Shown here: piece after piece, positions 37,788 through 45,822 of the stretch
How positions within the stretch are numbered: the first letter of the stretch is position 1
Layout: the number at the start of each line of letters is the position of its first letter
Assembly: GCA_937930305.1 (NCBI GenBank)
Contig: CALGLE010000009.1
Coordinates: forward strand, 1 to 64,000
Direction: 5' to 3'
DNA from: an uncultured Granulosicoccaceae bacterium
Lineage (GTDB): Bacteria; Pseudomonadota; Gammaproteobacteria; Granulosicoccales; Granulosicoccaceae
DNA length: 64,000 nt
Position numbers and translations under genes: made by a program
The notes under the pieces: generated by a model
Seen by the model: the letters and a program-made list of their open reading frames with translations, nothing else
The model's database searches: none
Told to the model about the DNA's origin: nothing

Positions 37788-38390
37788 TTACTGACCAGTT
37801 CGATCTATGGGCTGGCGCTCACATAATCGAGCCCTCACCTCGCCAAACAGCTTATCTCGTCGGGTGTGCCAGTGCGCCGGTATCACCGCATCAGCGTCTG
37901 GTAGGGATTTCGGCGTTTCCAGGTACACCACGCCATCGGACGCTAGCAGGCTATCCACCGTGATTAACACTGCGGCGAAGTCTGCATGCTGAAACGGTGG
38001 ATCCACAAACACCAGGTCAAATGGCTCAGGCCCGGTGGCGGCGAAGGCTTCGAATCGCTGGTTTACCACGGTAACCTGCGTTGCTTGAAGCTGCGACTGG
38101 CTTTGTCGCAAAGTGTCTGCTGCCTGGGTATTCGATTCCACCAGCGTTACCGATTGCGCAAATCGCGAGGCCGCTTCAAACCCCAGGGCACCGGTACCGG
38201 CAAACGCATCCAAGCAGCGTGCGCCAGGTACTGCATTTTGTAACCAATTGAATACGGTTTCACGCACTCGGTCACCGGTTGGCCGTAAGCCATCTACACT
38301 TATAACCGGTAGTCGCCGGCCACGGAATTGGCCAGCAATAATTCGCACCTCGCTGGCTTTTGATGATGTGTTGGAGCGTCGCTTAGACAT
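37788..38390 (-). CDS. rsmD: 16S rRNA (guanine-966 N2)-methyltransferase
   Basis: A 200-residue RsmD: VRIIAGQFRGRRLPV and RPTGDRVRETVFNWL at the N-terminus, the SAM-binding CLDAFAGTGALGFEAASR, and the catalytic DPPF in LVFVDPPFQHADF. It methylates G966 of 16S rRNA in the 30S subunit. Divergent from ftsY, the usual gammaproteobacterial arrangement. Confidence 0.95.
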   Translation of the reverse strand: MSKRRSNTSSKASEVRIIAGQFRGRRLPVISVDGLRPTGDRVRETVFNWLQNAVPGARCLDAFAGTGALGFEAASRFAQSVTLVESNTQAADTLRQSQSQLQATQVTVVNQRFEAFAATGPEPFDLVFVDPPFQHADFAAVLITVDSLLASDGVVYLETPKSLPDADAVIPAHWHTRRDKLFGEVRARLCERQPIDRTGQ

Positions 38391-38481
38391 ATCTCATCAG
38401 CTCAAATGTTAGGATAAGCCAAGCCTGGCAGCACCGTCTGGCAGTTTGTCCGTTTCGCCGTTTTCATGGTACTCGCCGTTC

Positions 38482-39465
38482 ATGGGTATATTCAGTTTTC
38501 TTAAACGCCAACGCGATACGCGAGAGGAAGAACCGACCTCAGACGCCACGTTGGATAAGAAACTCAAGCGCACTCGCTCCACCTTCAAAGAAAATCTGTT
38601 GGGGTTCCTGCGCGGCAAGAAACCCATCGATGAGGAGCTGCTTGAGGAGCTTGAAAACCAGCTCATTATGGCTGATGTGGGCGTGGACGCCACCACCGCC
38701 ATCATGGAATCGCTAAAAGAGCAGATAACGCGCACGGACATGGCAGATTCCGGTGGTCTACAAGCTGCGCTACAACAAGAATTAAAGCGCCTATTGGAAC
38801 CGGTTGAACAACCGCTGGTCATCCCCGATCAGAGCACGCCGTTTGTGATCTTGGTGGTGGGTGTTAACGGTTCGGGCAAAACCACCACCATCGGAAAATT
38901 GGCTAAGCAACTGCAGCTCGGCGGTAAAAGCGTGATGCTAGCGGCGGGGGATACGTTTCGAGCGGCTGCTGTTGAACAATTGCAAACCTGGGGTGAACGC
39001 AATGATGTACCGGTTATCGCGCAACAAATGGGCTCCGATTCGGCTTCGGTGATTTTCGACGCCCTGCAATCAGCCACCGCTCGCAACATCGATGTGCTGA
39101 TTGCCGACACGGCCGGTCGGTTACACACCCAAGCGGGCTTGATGGATGAATTGCAAAAAGTAAAACGGGTGCTCGGCAAAGTCGACAGCACCGCCCCGCA
39201 CGAAACTTTAATCGTACTAGACGGCTGCACCGGGCAAAATGCACTTAGCCAAGCCCGAGAATTTCATGCGGTGATGAATTTAACCGGCTTAGTCATCACC
39301 AAACTCGATGGCACGGCTAAAGGCGGCATTGTGTTCGCCATTGCCAACACCTTAGGCATACCGATTCGCTTTATCGGTGTCGGTGAACAAGTGGATGACT
39401 TAGAGGTGTTTGAAGCCGAACGCTTTGTCACCGCTTTAACCGACATGGGTGATGCTGAAGAATGA
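38482..39465 (+). CDS. ftsY: Signal recognition particle receptor FtsY
   Basis: A 327-residue FtsY with an NG GTPase core: P-loop GVNGSGKT (127-134), DTAGRLHTQ and TKLDGTAKGG, ending in the usual GVGEQVDDLEVFEAERFV. The acidic A domain that precedes NG in E. coli is almost absent: only about 40 residues (MGIFSFLKRQRDTREEEPTS) precede the N domain. I use the ATG at 38482; a TTG at 38446 in frame would add twelve residues. It docks ribosome-SRP complexes at the membrane. Overlaps ftsE by four bases. Confidence 0.93.
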   Translation: MGIFSFLKRQRDTREEEPTSDATLDKKLKRTRSTFKENLLGFLRGKKPIDEELLEELENQLIMADVGVDATTAIMESLKEQITRTDMADSGGLQAALQQELKRLLEPVEQPLVIPDQSTPFVILVVGVNGSGKTTTIGKLAKQLQLGGKSVMLAAGDTFRAAAVEQLQTWGERNDVPVIAQQMGSDSASVIFDALQSATARNIDVLIADTAGRLHTQAGLMDELQKVKRVLGKVDSTAPHETLIVLDGCTGQNALSQAREFHAVMNLTGLVITKLDGTAKGGIVFAIANTLGIPIRFIGVGEQVDDLEVFEAERFVTALTDMGDAEE

Positions 39466-40187
39466 TTGCATTCGACCGAGTCAGTTTGGCGTATCGCACC
39501 GGCCAGTTCGCTCTGGAAGAGGTCAGTTTTACGTTAAAACCTGGGTCATTTACGTTTTTAACCGGTCACTCAGGCGCGGGGAAAAGCTCTTTACTTAGGC
39601 TCATTGCCCGGCTGGAAAAACCCACCAGTGGCGACATTCAAGTTGGCAATGAGCAATACAGCCGCTTAAAACCTCGACATGAACCCAGGCTACGTCGCAG
39701 CATGGGCATCGTGTTTCAAGACAATCAACTGCTTTACGATCGCAGTGTGTTCGACAACGTCGCCCTACCACTAATCATTGGCGGATATCGCTTTAAAGAT
39801 GTGAAAACCCGCGTAATGGCAGCGCTAGAGCGCGTAGGACTTAGCGATCGATACGCCGACAACCCCATTGTGTTATCCGGTGGAGAGCAGCAACGCATCG
39901 GCATAGCGCGCGCGGTGGTGGCTCGCCCCAAATTGTTATTAGCCGATGAGCCCACGGGAAACCTTGACGCTGGCATCAGTGAAGAGATCATGAAGCTGCT
40001 GCTGCAGTTCAATGCCTCTGGCGTATCGGTGTTGTTTGCAACACACGATACGGATCTTTTAAACGGTTATCGCTTTCCTCAATTGGTGCTCGATGGCGGG
40101 CGTTTGACGGCCGATCAAACAGTGGGCGGCGCAGGGTTTAGCTACCAACCACAGTCACCAAATTCAGAACCGGAAGTCACCTCATGA
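39462..40187 (+). CDS. ftsE: Cell division ATP-binding protein FtsE
   Basis: A 241-residue ABC ATPase with Walker A GHSGAGKS (35-42), Q-loop GIVFQDNQLLYDRSV, signature LSGGEQQR and Walker B LLLADEPTGNLD. The FtsE-typical opening MIAFDRVSLAYRTG is present. With FtsX it activates periplasmic murein hydrolases at the septum. Four-base overlaps link it to ftsY and ftsX. The C-terminal 20 residues extend past most homologues. Confidence 0.95.
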   Translation: MIAFDRVSLAYRTGQFALEEVSFTLKPGSFTFLTGHSGAGKSSLLRLIARLEKPTSGDIQVGNEQYSRLKPRHEPRLRRSMGIVFQDNQLLYDRSVFDNVALPLIIGGYRFKDVKTRVMAALERVGLSDRYADNPIVLSGGEQQRIGIARAVVARPKLLLADEPTGNLDAGISEEIMKLLLQFNASGVSVLFATHDTDLLNGYRFPQLVLDGGRLTADQTVGGAGFSYQPQSPNSEPEVTS

Positions 40188-41137
40188 TCGAACCGGATGT
40201 GGGATCGCGCTGGAGCTACACCAAGCGCGGCTATGCGTTAACGCAAAGCGTGCGGCAATTGCGCGAACGCAGCGTGGCCACCTTCATCACCCTATTCGTG
40301 CTGGGCACCACCTTAGCCTTGCCTGCGGTGTTTTGGTTTGGTTCGGCCTCCCTGTCCAACTTGGTGAACCGCTCAGTGGGTGAGGAGAGCATCACGGTGT
40401 ATTTGTCGCTTGATGTGTCTGAACTGGACGGTGCGGCTTTTGCGAAGGACTGGCAAAACCAAACTGGGGTAAAGCGCACTACCTATATCTCGCGAGCCGA
40501 AGCGCTGGCCCTTTTCCAAGAACAAACCGATTTAAACGATGCCCTAGCTGCCCTGGGTAGTAACCCCTTACCGGGCGCTGTGGTGGTTTACCCCAACATT
40601 GATCCTGCGGTGCCAGGGGATGTGACAGTAGAACGGGTAGAAGCGCTGGCGGCGCGCTTTAAAGCGATGAATGCGGTAGAACGTGTGCAGATTGATTTGG
40701 ACTGGGTGCGCCGACTGCAATCCGCTCTCACTCTGTTTCGGGTTATCGTTTCGCTATTGGCGGTGTTTCTCACCCTGACCGGGCTCTTGGTCATAGGCAA
40801 CACGGTGCGACTGGAACTGCTGCGCCGACAGCGCGAAATGGAAGTCAGCACCCTACTCGGTGCCAGCCGCTCCTTTTTAACCCGGCCCATTTTATACACT
40901 GGCACCTTATATGGGCTGCTCGGCGGCTCGATTGCTGCGGTCATCGCCACGATTGCCTACAGCTTCATCAAAACCCCAGCCGATCAGCTGGCGGCCCAAT
41001 ACGCGAGCCCATTCCGGCTAGCCCTGCCCACAGCTGGTCAATTTTTGACCATTATTGCAGTTGTGACAGCTCTGGGCCTCATCGGGGCGGTTATGACGGT
41101 CTTTCGACCGTCTTCTACCCACATCACAAATCGTTAA
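40184..41137 (+). CDS. ftsX: Cell division permease-like protein FtsX
   Basis: A 317-residue membrane protein with the FtsX layout: cytoplasmic N-terminus, one helix (about 34-55), a periplasmic domain carrying SITVYLSLDVSELDGAAFAK, then three helices with LVIGNTVRLELLRRQREMEVSTLLGAS, the family's most conserved segment. It transmits FtsE ATPase cycles to murein hydrolase activators. Four-base overlap with ftsE. Confidence 0.95.
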   Translation: MIEPDVGSRWSYTKRGYALTQSVRQLRERSVATFITLFVLGTTLALPAVFWFGSASLSNLVNRSVGEESITVYLSLDVSELDGAAFAKDWQNQTGVKRTTYISRAEALALFQEQTDLNDALAALGSNPLPGAVVVYPNIDPAVPGDVTVERVEALAARFKAMNAVERVQIDLDWVRRLQSALTLFRVIVSLLAVFLTLTGLLVIGNTVRLELLRRQREMEVSTLLGASRSFLTRPILYTGTLYGLLGGSIAAVIATIAYSFIKTPADQLAAQYASPFRLALPTAGQFLTIIAVVTALGLIGAVMTVFRPSSTHITNR

Positions 41138-41231
41138 CATTCATTAACTTATTGTTTTAACAAGTCTTTTTTCGGTTTTTCTTCGTATATGGGGTATTGT
41201 AATTAAACCTAAAAGTGAACTATGCCGATAA

Positions 41232-41258
41232 TTAGCACTCTATGGTTGCGAGTGCTAA
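41232..41258 (+). promoter_or_regulatory. Perfect CIRCE element (HrcA operator) upstream of rpoH
   Basis: TTAGCACTC (41232-41240), a nine-base spacer (41241-41249) and GAGTGCTAA (41250-41258) match the CIRCE consensus TTAGCACTC-N9-GAGTGCTAA at all 18 positions. It ends 36 bases before the rpoH ATG, a normal place for an operator overlapping a transcription start or leader. Known CIRCE sites bind the repressor HrcA and usually precede groESL or dnaK operons; no chaperone gene is nearby, so the target is rpoH. The rest of the 41138-41294 gap is A+T-rich without a confident promoter. Confidence 0.93.
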
Positions 41259-41294
41259 AATTACAGCATACGGACTGAAAACGGAGATGTACGG

Positions 41295-42182
41295 ATGAGT
41301 ACTGCCATAACTGCCAAAAATTCAACTGCGACGGCGATGCCAGTAATCGCCGACGATTTAAACAGCTATCTGGCCAAGATTTCCAATGCCACACTGCTGT
41401 CGGCAGAGGAAGAAAAAGCGCTGGGCCGCCAGCTACGCGCGCACGATGATCTGGAAGCTGCACGCAAGCTGGTTATGTCACAGCTGCGCTTTGTGGTGCA
41501 TATCGCTCGCAGCTACAAAGGCTACGGACTGCCCATGGCCGACTTGGTTCAAGAAGGCAACATCGGCTTAATGAAGGCGGTGAAGCGATTCGACCCTGAA
41601 ATGAACGTGCGCTTGATCTCGTTCGCGGTTCACTGGATTCGCGCCGAGATTCACGAATACGTGATTCGCAACTGGCGCATCGTAAAAGTCGCGACCACCA
41701 AAGCTCAGCGTAAGTTGTTCTTTAAATTGCGCAGCGCGCCAAAGCAACTGAACTGGTTCAGCCAGGATGAAGTAAACGCGGTGGCCGAAGACTTAGGTGT
41801 CGACCCAAAAGTGGTGATGGAGATGGAATCTCGCATGCACGGTCACGACAGTGCCTTTGATGCGCCTGTGGGTAGCAGCAGCGAAGATCGCATGTTGTCC
41901 CCGGCTGACATCCTGCATCGCGAAGAAGCCGACCCGTCAACGGTATTAGAAACCGACGACATTCGTAAGCAAGCATTAGATAGCTTAGCCACCAGCATGG
42001 CTGAACTGGACGATCGCAGCCGAATCATTTTGCAACGTCGATGGTTATCGGATGAGAAATCCACCTTGCATGAATTGGCCGATGAATACGATGTGTCAGC
42101 GGAACGCATTCGCCAAATTGAAAAAGCGGCGATGAAGAAGCTTAAGGCGGCAATGGCAGATCAGATCACTGAAATCCATTAA
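41295..42182 (+). CDS. rpoH: Heat-shock sigma factor RpoH (sigma-32)
   Basis: A 295-residue sigma-32 with the diagnostic RpoH box QRKLFFKLR (138-146). Region 2 is DLVQEGNIGLMKAVKRFDPEMNVRLISFAVHWIRAEIHEYV-like, and region 4 is ELADEYDVSAERIRQIEKAAMKKLK. It directs RNA polymerase to heat-shock promoters. It follows ftsX after 157 bases, the standard gammaproteobacterial order, with GGAG about ten bases before ATG. The perfect CIRCE in its leader implies HrcA repression at normal temperature. A strong terminator ends the gene. Confidence 0.97.
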   Translation: MSTAITAKNSTATAMPVIADDLNSYLAKISNATLLSAEEEKALGRQLRAHDDLEAARKLVMSQLRFVVHIARSYKGYGLPMADLVQEGNIGLMKAVKRFDPEMNVRLISFAVHWIRAEIHEYVIRNWRIVKVATTKAQRKLFFKLRSAPKQLNWFSQDEVNAVAEDLGVDPKVVMEMESRMHGHDSAFDAPVGSSSEDRMLSPADILHREEADPSTVLETDDIRKQALDSLATSMAELDDRSRIILQRRWLSDEKSTLHELADEYDVSAERIRQIEKAAMKKLKAAMADQITEIH

Positions 42183-42204
42183 GCTTGTCATCCTGATGAA
42201 ACCC

Positions 42205-42242
42205 AAAGCCCCGACGATGGCAACATCTTCGGGGCTTTTTTA
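42205..42242 (+). terminator. Intrinsic terminator of rpoH
   Basis: AAAGCCCCGA (42205-42214) pairs with TCGGGGCTTT (42229-42238), with an inner GATG/CATC helix; the stem runs into a T tract up to 42241. It starts 22 bases after the rpoH stop. Confidence 0.92.
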
Positions 42243-42257
42243 ATTGGCGAGCCAGCA

Positions 42258-43244
42258 ATGCAAAACAGAACACTAGGAAATTCCCTTACGGTTTCAGCCA
42301 TGGGTTTGGGCTGCATGGGCTTAAGTGAATTTTACGGCCCCGCAACGCCCGACGACGACGCACTGAAGCTATTACACAAAGCACTAGAACTGGGCGTGAA
42401 TTTCTATGACACAGCCGACGCCTACGGCCCGCACTCAAATGAAAAGCTAATTGCCAAGTTTTTAAAAGCCGTAAGCTCGCAAGTAAAGATCGCATCCAAA
42501 TTCGGCATTGTGCGTAAGCCAGGCGAATACGCCAGAACCATTAACAACCACCCCGATTACGTTCGCACCGCGTGTGAAGACTCCTTACAACGACTGGGCG
42601 TTGAGCATATTGACTTGTATTACGTTCACAGAATCAATGCCCAGCAGCCGATTGAAGACACCATGCAGGCATTGTCAGCGTTGGTGAGTGAAGGCAAAAT
42701 TGGCCACATTGGTTTGTGCGAAGTCAGCGCTGAAACACTGCGTAAAGCACATTCGGTGCACCCTGTAACCGCCGTTCAAACTGAATATTCTTTATGGACG
42801 CGAGATGTGGAACAAACCATCCTGCCATGCTGCCGAGAGCTGGGCATAGGCTTTGTCCCTTACTCTCCACTGGGGCGCGGCTATCTGACTGGAACCTACA
42901 GTGAAAACACCGCCTTCGAACCCGGGGATTTCAGAAGCTCATTACCCCGCTTTACCCCCGAGAGCATTGCGGCCAATAAAGCCGTTGTGGAGGTAATAGA
43001 AACCGTGGCTAAAGCGCACGATTGCACACCCGCACAAATTGCACTGGCCTGGTTGTTATCAAAAGGCGATGACATTGTGCCGATCCCCGGCACCAAGCGC
43101 ATGCACTATTTAGAACAAAATATCGCCTCAGCTGAAATCGTTCTATCCAGCGCTGACATCAACATGCTGGATGAGCAAACTGCTTCAATGAAAATTATGG
43201 GCGAACGCTATACTGAAGAGGGCATGAAAGGGTTGAATGCCTAA
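42258..43244 (+). CDS. Aldo/keto reductase
   Basis: A 328-residue AKR of the YajO/pyridoxal-reductase-like group. The catalytic tetrad includes D51 and Y56 (NFYDTADAYGPHSNE) and K81 (IASKFGI). VGLCEVSAETL-like and IPGTKRMHYLEQNI segments are the NADP(H)-binding parts at the C-terminus. Its cytoplasmic substrate is unknown. It starts 16 bases after the rpoH terminator with a weak GGCGAG upstream, and is convergent with the TetR gene. Confidence 0.88.
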   Translation: MQNRTLGNSLTVSAMGLGCMGLSEFYGPATPDDDALKLLHKALELGVNFYDTADAYGPHSNEKLIAKFLKAVSSQVKIASKFGIVRKPGEYARTINNHPDYVRTACEDSLQRLGVEHIDLYYVHRINAQQPIEDTMQALSALVSEGKIGHIGLCEVSAETLRKAHSVHPVTAVQTEYSLWTRDVEQTILPCCRELGIGFVPYSPLGRGYLTGTYSENTAFEPGDFRSSLPRFTPESIAANKAVVEVIETVAKAHDCTPAQIALAWLLSKGDDIVPIPGTKRMHYLEQNIASAEIVLSSADINMLDEQTASMKIMGERYTEEGMKGLNA

Positions 43245-43341
43245 TGCCCTATGAAGGGCTGACTCTAGTTACCTACAGTCGCTCAAACTGAAAATAGATT
43301 GCGGTCGATAAATCGCTGGCGTTTACTGCAGTAAAGCAACA

Positions 43342-43947
43342 TTAATCCAGAATAATATCAATCCAACGCTCAAGCTCTTTTTTCATAGAAGCCGCCGAAC
43401 AACCCGCTCTGGCACGAAAGACTAACCCCTGGCGCAAATCAAACATCAAACGCGCCCGCTGCTTACTTGGGAAATCCGCACCAAGCTCACCTTCAGACTT
43501 AGCTTTCTCAAAGCGTGCGACCAAACGTTTTTCGGTTGACTCAATGGCCTTTTTCATGAGTGACTGAACACCTTCTACCTCGCCTGCCGTGGTTGCCACA
43601 CACGAGCTTAGAAAGCACCCTTTTGCACCACTTTCGTGACGCGTGGAATACACAATAACCTCATTGAGAAACTCGCTCACAGCTGCCCGGATTTGCGGCT
43701 GATCCTCAAATACCACCAGTGGCTTGCAGGCATCGTTAGAGGCATAGTGCTCGATGGCCAGACGATACAACTTCTCTTTATCACCGAATTCTGCATAAAG
43801 ACTGGGCGGGTTGATACCGATGGCTTTGGTCAGATCAGTCAGAGATGCACCATCGTAGCCTTTGCGCCAAAAGACATTGACCGCCGTGTTTAAGGCCTGA
43901 TCTCGGTCGAATTTCTTGGGTCGACCCACTTTTTTTGTAGTATTCAC
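43342..43947 (-). CDS. TetR-family regulator (AcrR/ComR-like)
   Basis: A 201-residue TetR protein. The N-terminal RPKKFDRDQALNTAVNVFWRKGYDGASLTDL and INPPSLYAEFGDKEKLY form the DNA-binding helix-turn-helix, as in the YcdC/ComR-type subgroup. The C-terminal half includes CFLSSCVATTAGE and several cysteines (C110, C115, C183 by rough count) that could sense oxidants. It is divergent from a redoxin gene with two direct-repeat operators between, so it probably represses itself and that operon. Confidence 0.87.
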   Translation of the reverse strand: MNTTKKVGRPKKFDRDQALNTAVNVFWRKGYDGASLTDLTKAIGINPPSLYAEFGDKEKLYRLAIEHYASNDACKPLVVFEDQPQIRAAVSEFLNEVIVYSTRHESGAKGCFLSSCVATTAGEVEGVQSLMKKAIESTEKRLVARFEKAKSEGELGADFPSKQRARLMFDLRQGLVFRARAGCSAASMKKELERWIDIILD

Positions 43948-43977
43948 TAAGAAACCCTTGCATTCTGCTTACGGATG

Positions 43978-44024
43978 TATATTATAGCGATCGTTACAAA
44001 TTATATTATATCGATCACTACAAA
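43978..44024. promoter_or_regulatory. Tandem TetR-type operators between the tetR and redoxin genes
   Basis: Two 23-base copies, at 43978-44000 and 44002-44024, are direct repeats with a 24-base period and differ at only three positions. Each contains TA-n-CGATC followed by TACAAA; the first is a near-perfect palindrome TAGCGATCGTTA. They lie 15 bases before the redoxin ATG and 30 before the tetR start, where binding would block both promoters. Confidence 0.8.
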
Positions 44025-44039
44025 ATATAGGGGTATCAT

Positions 44040-44582
44040 ATGAAAAACTTCAAACTATTACCAGGTCAAATTTTTCCACCGACCTCTGTCACTGGAATTG
44101 ATGGCCAAGAATTAAACCTGCACCAAGCCGATAAGCCCGGCAACTGGCGGCTTATCGTGGTTTATCGCGGCGCACATTGCCCGGTATGCACCCGTTATCT
44201 GGGTGAATTGAACGACGTTAAAGCCTCGCTGGAAGAGCTTGGCGTAGACCTGGTGGCGGTTTCCGCTGATGCCCAGGACGTTGCCGCCCCGCACATCGAA
44301 AGCATCGCCCCCGATTTTCCGGTGGGTTACGGCTTAAGCGTTGAGCAGATGCAACAGCTGGGCTTATATATCTCGCACCCACGATCACCACAAGAGGCAG
44401 CTGGCCCATTCTCAGAACCTGGGCTGTTTGTCATCAATGCCGAAGGCGCACTGCAAGTAGTGGACATTGCCAACGCACCTTTTGCTCGCCCCAATTTAGC
44501 GTCGTTGGTGATGGGCCTTGGGTTTGTTAAAGACCCAAAGAACAACTACCCCATTCGCGGAACACTCGTCACTACCGCCTAA
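44040..44582 (+). CDS. Redoxin/AhpC-TSA-like peroxiredoxin-family protein
   Basis: A 180-residue thioredoxin-fold protein of the peroxiredoxin-like (AhpC-TSA) family with a redox motif C47-P-V-C50 (YRGAHCPVCTRYLGEL). A vicinal CxxC is used in place of the lone peroxidatic cysteine environment PxxxT/SxxC. Cytoplasmic, no signal. AGGGG lies ahead of the ATG at 44040. It is preceded by two TetR-type operators and followed by two NTF2-like proteins on the same strand, a possible detoxification group. Confidence 0.8.
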   Translation: MKNFKLLPGQIFPPTSVTGIDGQELNLHQADKPGNWRLIVVYRGAHCPVCTRYLGELNDVKASLEELGVDLVAVSADAQDVAAPHIESIAPDFPVGYGLSVEQMQQLGLYISHPRSPQEAAGPFSEPGLFVINAEGALQVVDIANAPFARPNLASLVMGLGFVKDPKNNYPIRGTLVTTA

Positions 44583-44635
44583 ATCACCACACCAATTCAA
44601 CCGTAAAGAAACCCCAGTCAACCTAGGAAAAACAC

Positions 44636-45037
44636 ATGGACTTAAATAACCCACAAGCTAATGTAATCAAACAGGTTATTGATGATCTGATTCAAACCGC
44701 CACCAACTACGATACCGACGTGCTAGAGCGGATCTATCACGACGACCTTGAAGTATTGATGGTGGATCATGAAGACAACGTTAATCGCGCAAACAAAGCC
44801 GGCTTCATCGACTTGTTTAACGGCAAAAAAGCCGCCGGGGATCCACCCATGAACACTTGGGTGAAGTATCACGCCATAGACGTGAACGATGATAACGCTC
44901 ACGTGCTGTTATCGAGAAAGAATGATCTTAGCGGTACCGAAATGTTATTGACGCTGAGTATCGATTTGGTTCAATCCGGTGATCGCTGGCAGATTAGGCG
45001 CGAAGTTATCTCGCTTAGGCCTGATGCAGCAAATTAA
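44636..45037 (+). CDS. NTF2-like (SnoaL/DUF4440-type) protein
   Basis: A 133-residue cone-shaped NTF2-like fold: VIKQVIDDLIQTATNYDTDVLERIYHDDLEVLMV, then WVKYHAIDVNDDNAHVLLSRKN and IRREVISLRPD. No signal peptide. This fold serves many ketosteroid isomerase- or dehydratase-like roles, so no reaction can be given. It is the second gene after the redoxin, 53 bases apart. Confidence 0.75.
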   Translation: MDLNNPQANVIKQVIDDLIQTATNYDTDVLERIYHDDLEVLMVDHEDNVNRANKAGFIDLFNGKKAAGDPPMNTWVKYHAIDVNDDNAHVLLSRKNDLSGTEMLLTLSIDLVQSGDRWQIRREVISLRPDAAN

Positions 45038-45106
45038 CACTCGCCACTTCACATCAATAACCATCGCTCAACCATCCAATCTATAAATCCTTCTCAAGTA
45101 AAAAAC

Positions 45107-45568
45107 ATGACTATTTTAAAAACCGTTGTAATCAGTTTGTTCGCAGCTGCCCTGATGACATCCATCACCGTAAACAGCGGCGAAAAAAACACAGCCATTC
45201 ACGCAGAGCTAACAGCGTTTAATGATCAATTTAACGCCATTGCCGCAAGCTACGATATCGATGCGTTTCTGGCATTGTATGTAGATGAGCCGTTGTGGAT
45301 TGCTCCTGGCAAAGAACCGGTTACTGGACTGGATGTTCCGAGAGCCACGTTTGACTTCTTCGCATCCAATAACGGATCATTGACTCACACTGTGGACCAT
45401 TCTTTTACCTCTGATGACGGAACACAGGCCATCTTGGTGGGGCGATACGATTTAAACGTGGATAGTGTAGGCGTCAAAGCCAGCGGCACCTATCAATTTG
45501 TATTACAAAAGGACAGCACTGAGTGGAAGATTGTGACCGATATGTACAATCAACACGAAGCACAGTAG
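45107..45568 (+). CDS. Exported DUF4440/NTF2-like protein
   Basis: A 153-residue protein with an N-terminal signal segment (about 1-24, AALMTSITVNSGE) and a DUF4440/SnoaL-like domain: FNDQFNAIAASYDIDAFLALYVDEPLWIAPG, then SGTYQFVLQKDSTEWKIVTDMYN. It resembles the cytoplasmic neighbour at 44636, suggesting an old duplication with one copy exported. A terminator follows. Confidence 0.75.
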   Translation: MTILKTVVISLFAAALMTSITVNSGEKNTAIHAELTAFNDQFNAIAASYDIDAFLALYVDEPLWIAPGKEPVTGLDVPRATFDFFASNNGSLTHTVDHSFTSDDGTQAILVGRYDLNVDSVGVKASGTYQFVLQKDSTEWKIVTDMYNQHEAQ

Positions 45569-45587
45569 CCGCATAGTTTGATGCTTA

Positions 45588-45631
45588 AAAAGCAATATCA
45601 CTGGTGTCAGTCATCGGTGATATTGACTTTT
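45588..45631 (+). terminator. Probable intrinsic terminator after the DUF4440 gene
   Basis: CAATATCAC (45593-45601) pairs with GTGATATTG (45617-45625), and AAAAG (45588-45592) can pair with CTTTT (45627-45631), giving a long A/T-capped hairpin 20 bases past the stop. The loop of 15 bases is large. The remaining gap to cysH (45632-45822) shows nothing else I can name. Confidence 0.55.
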
Positions 45632-45822
45632 CATAATGAATTTTCAGCTATTGCGTTTAAAAAACTGCTCACCCACACAACATTCTTTGGCATCGGGTTG
45701 CAACAGAACCTCATTTACCTTTGACACAAACAAACAGAACAAAATACCCAGCTGAAAATTAAAGCTTGTCAGCCCTACGAGCGGCACTTATATTCGAATG
45801 CCTATTGCCACATTTGCACTTC

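Noticed and set aside
41155..41185. Possible terminator between ftsX and rpoH (short stem near TTGTTTTAACAA followed by T run)
   Set aside because: The stem is only four to five weak base pairs with a very short loop; not enough to call.
41190..41230. Sigma-70 promoter for rpoH (TTGTAA-N18-TATGCC)
   Set aside because: Four of six and three of six matches with 18-base spacing are no better than chance in an A+T-rich region; only the CIRCE can be called.
43240..43260. Hairpin GCCCT-atga-AGGGC after the aldo/keto reductase
   Set aside because: Only five base pairs and no T run follows; chance symmetry is as likely.
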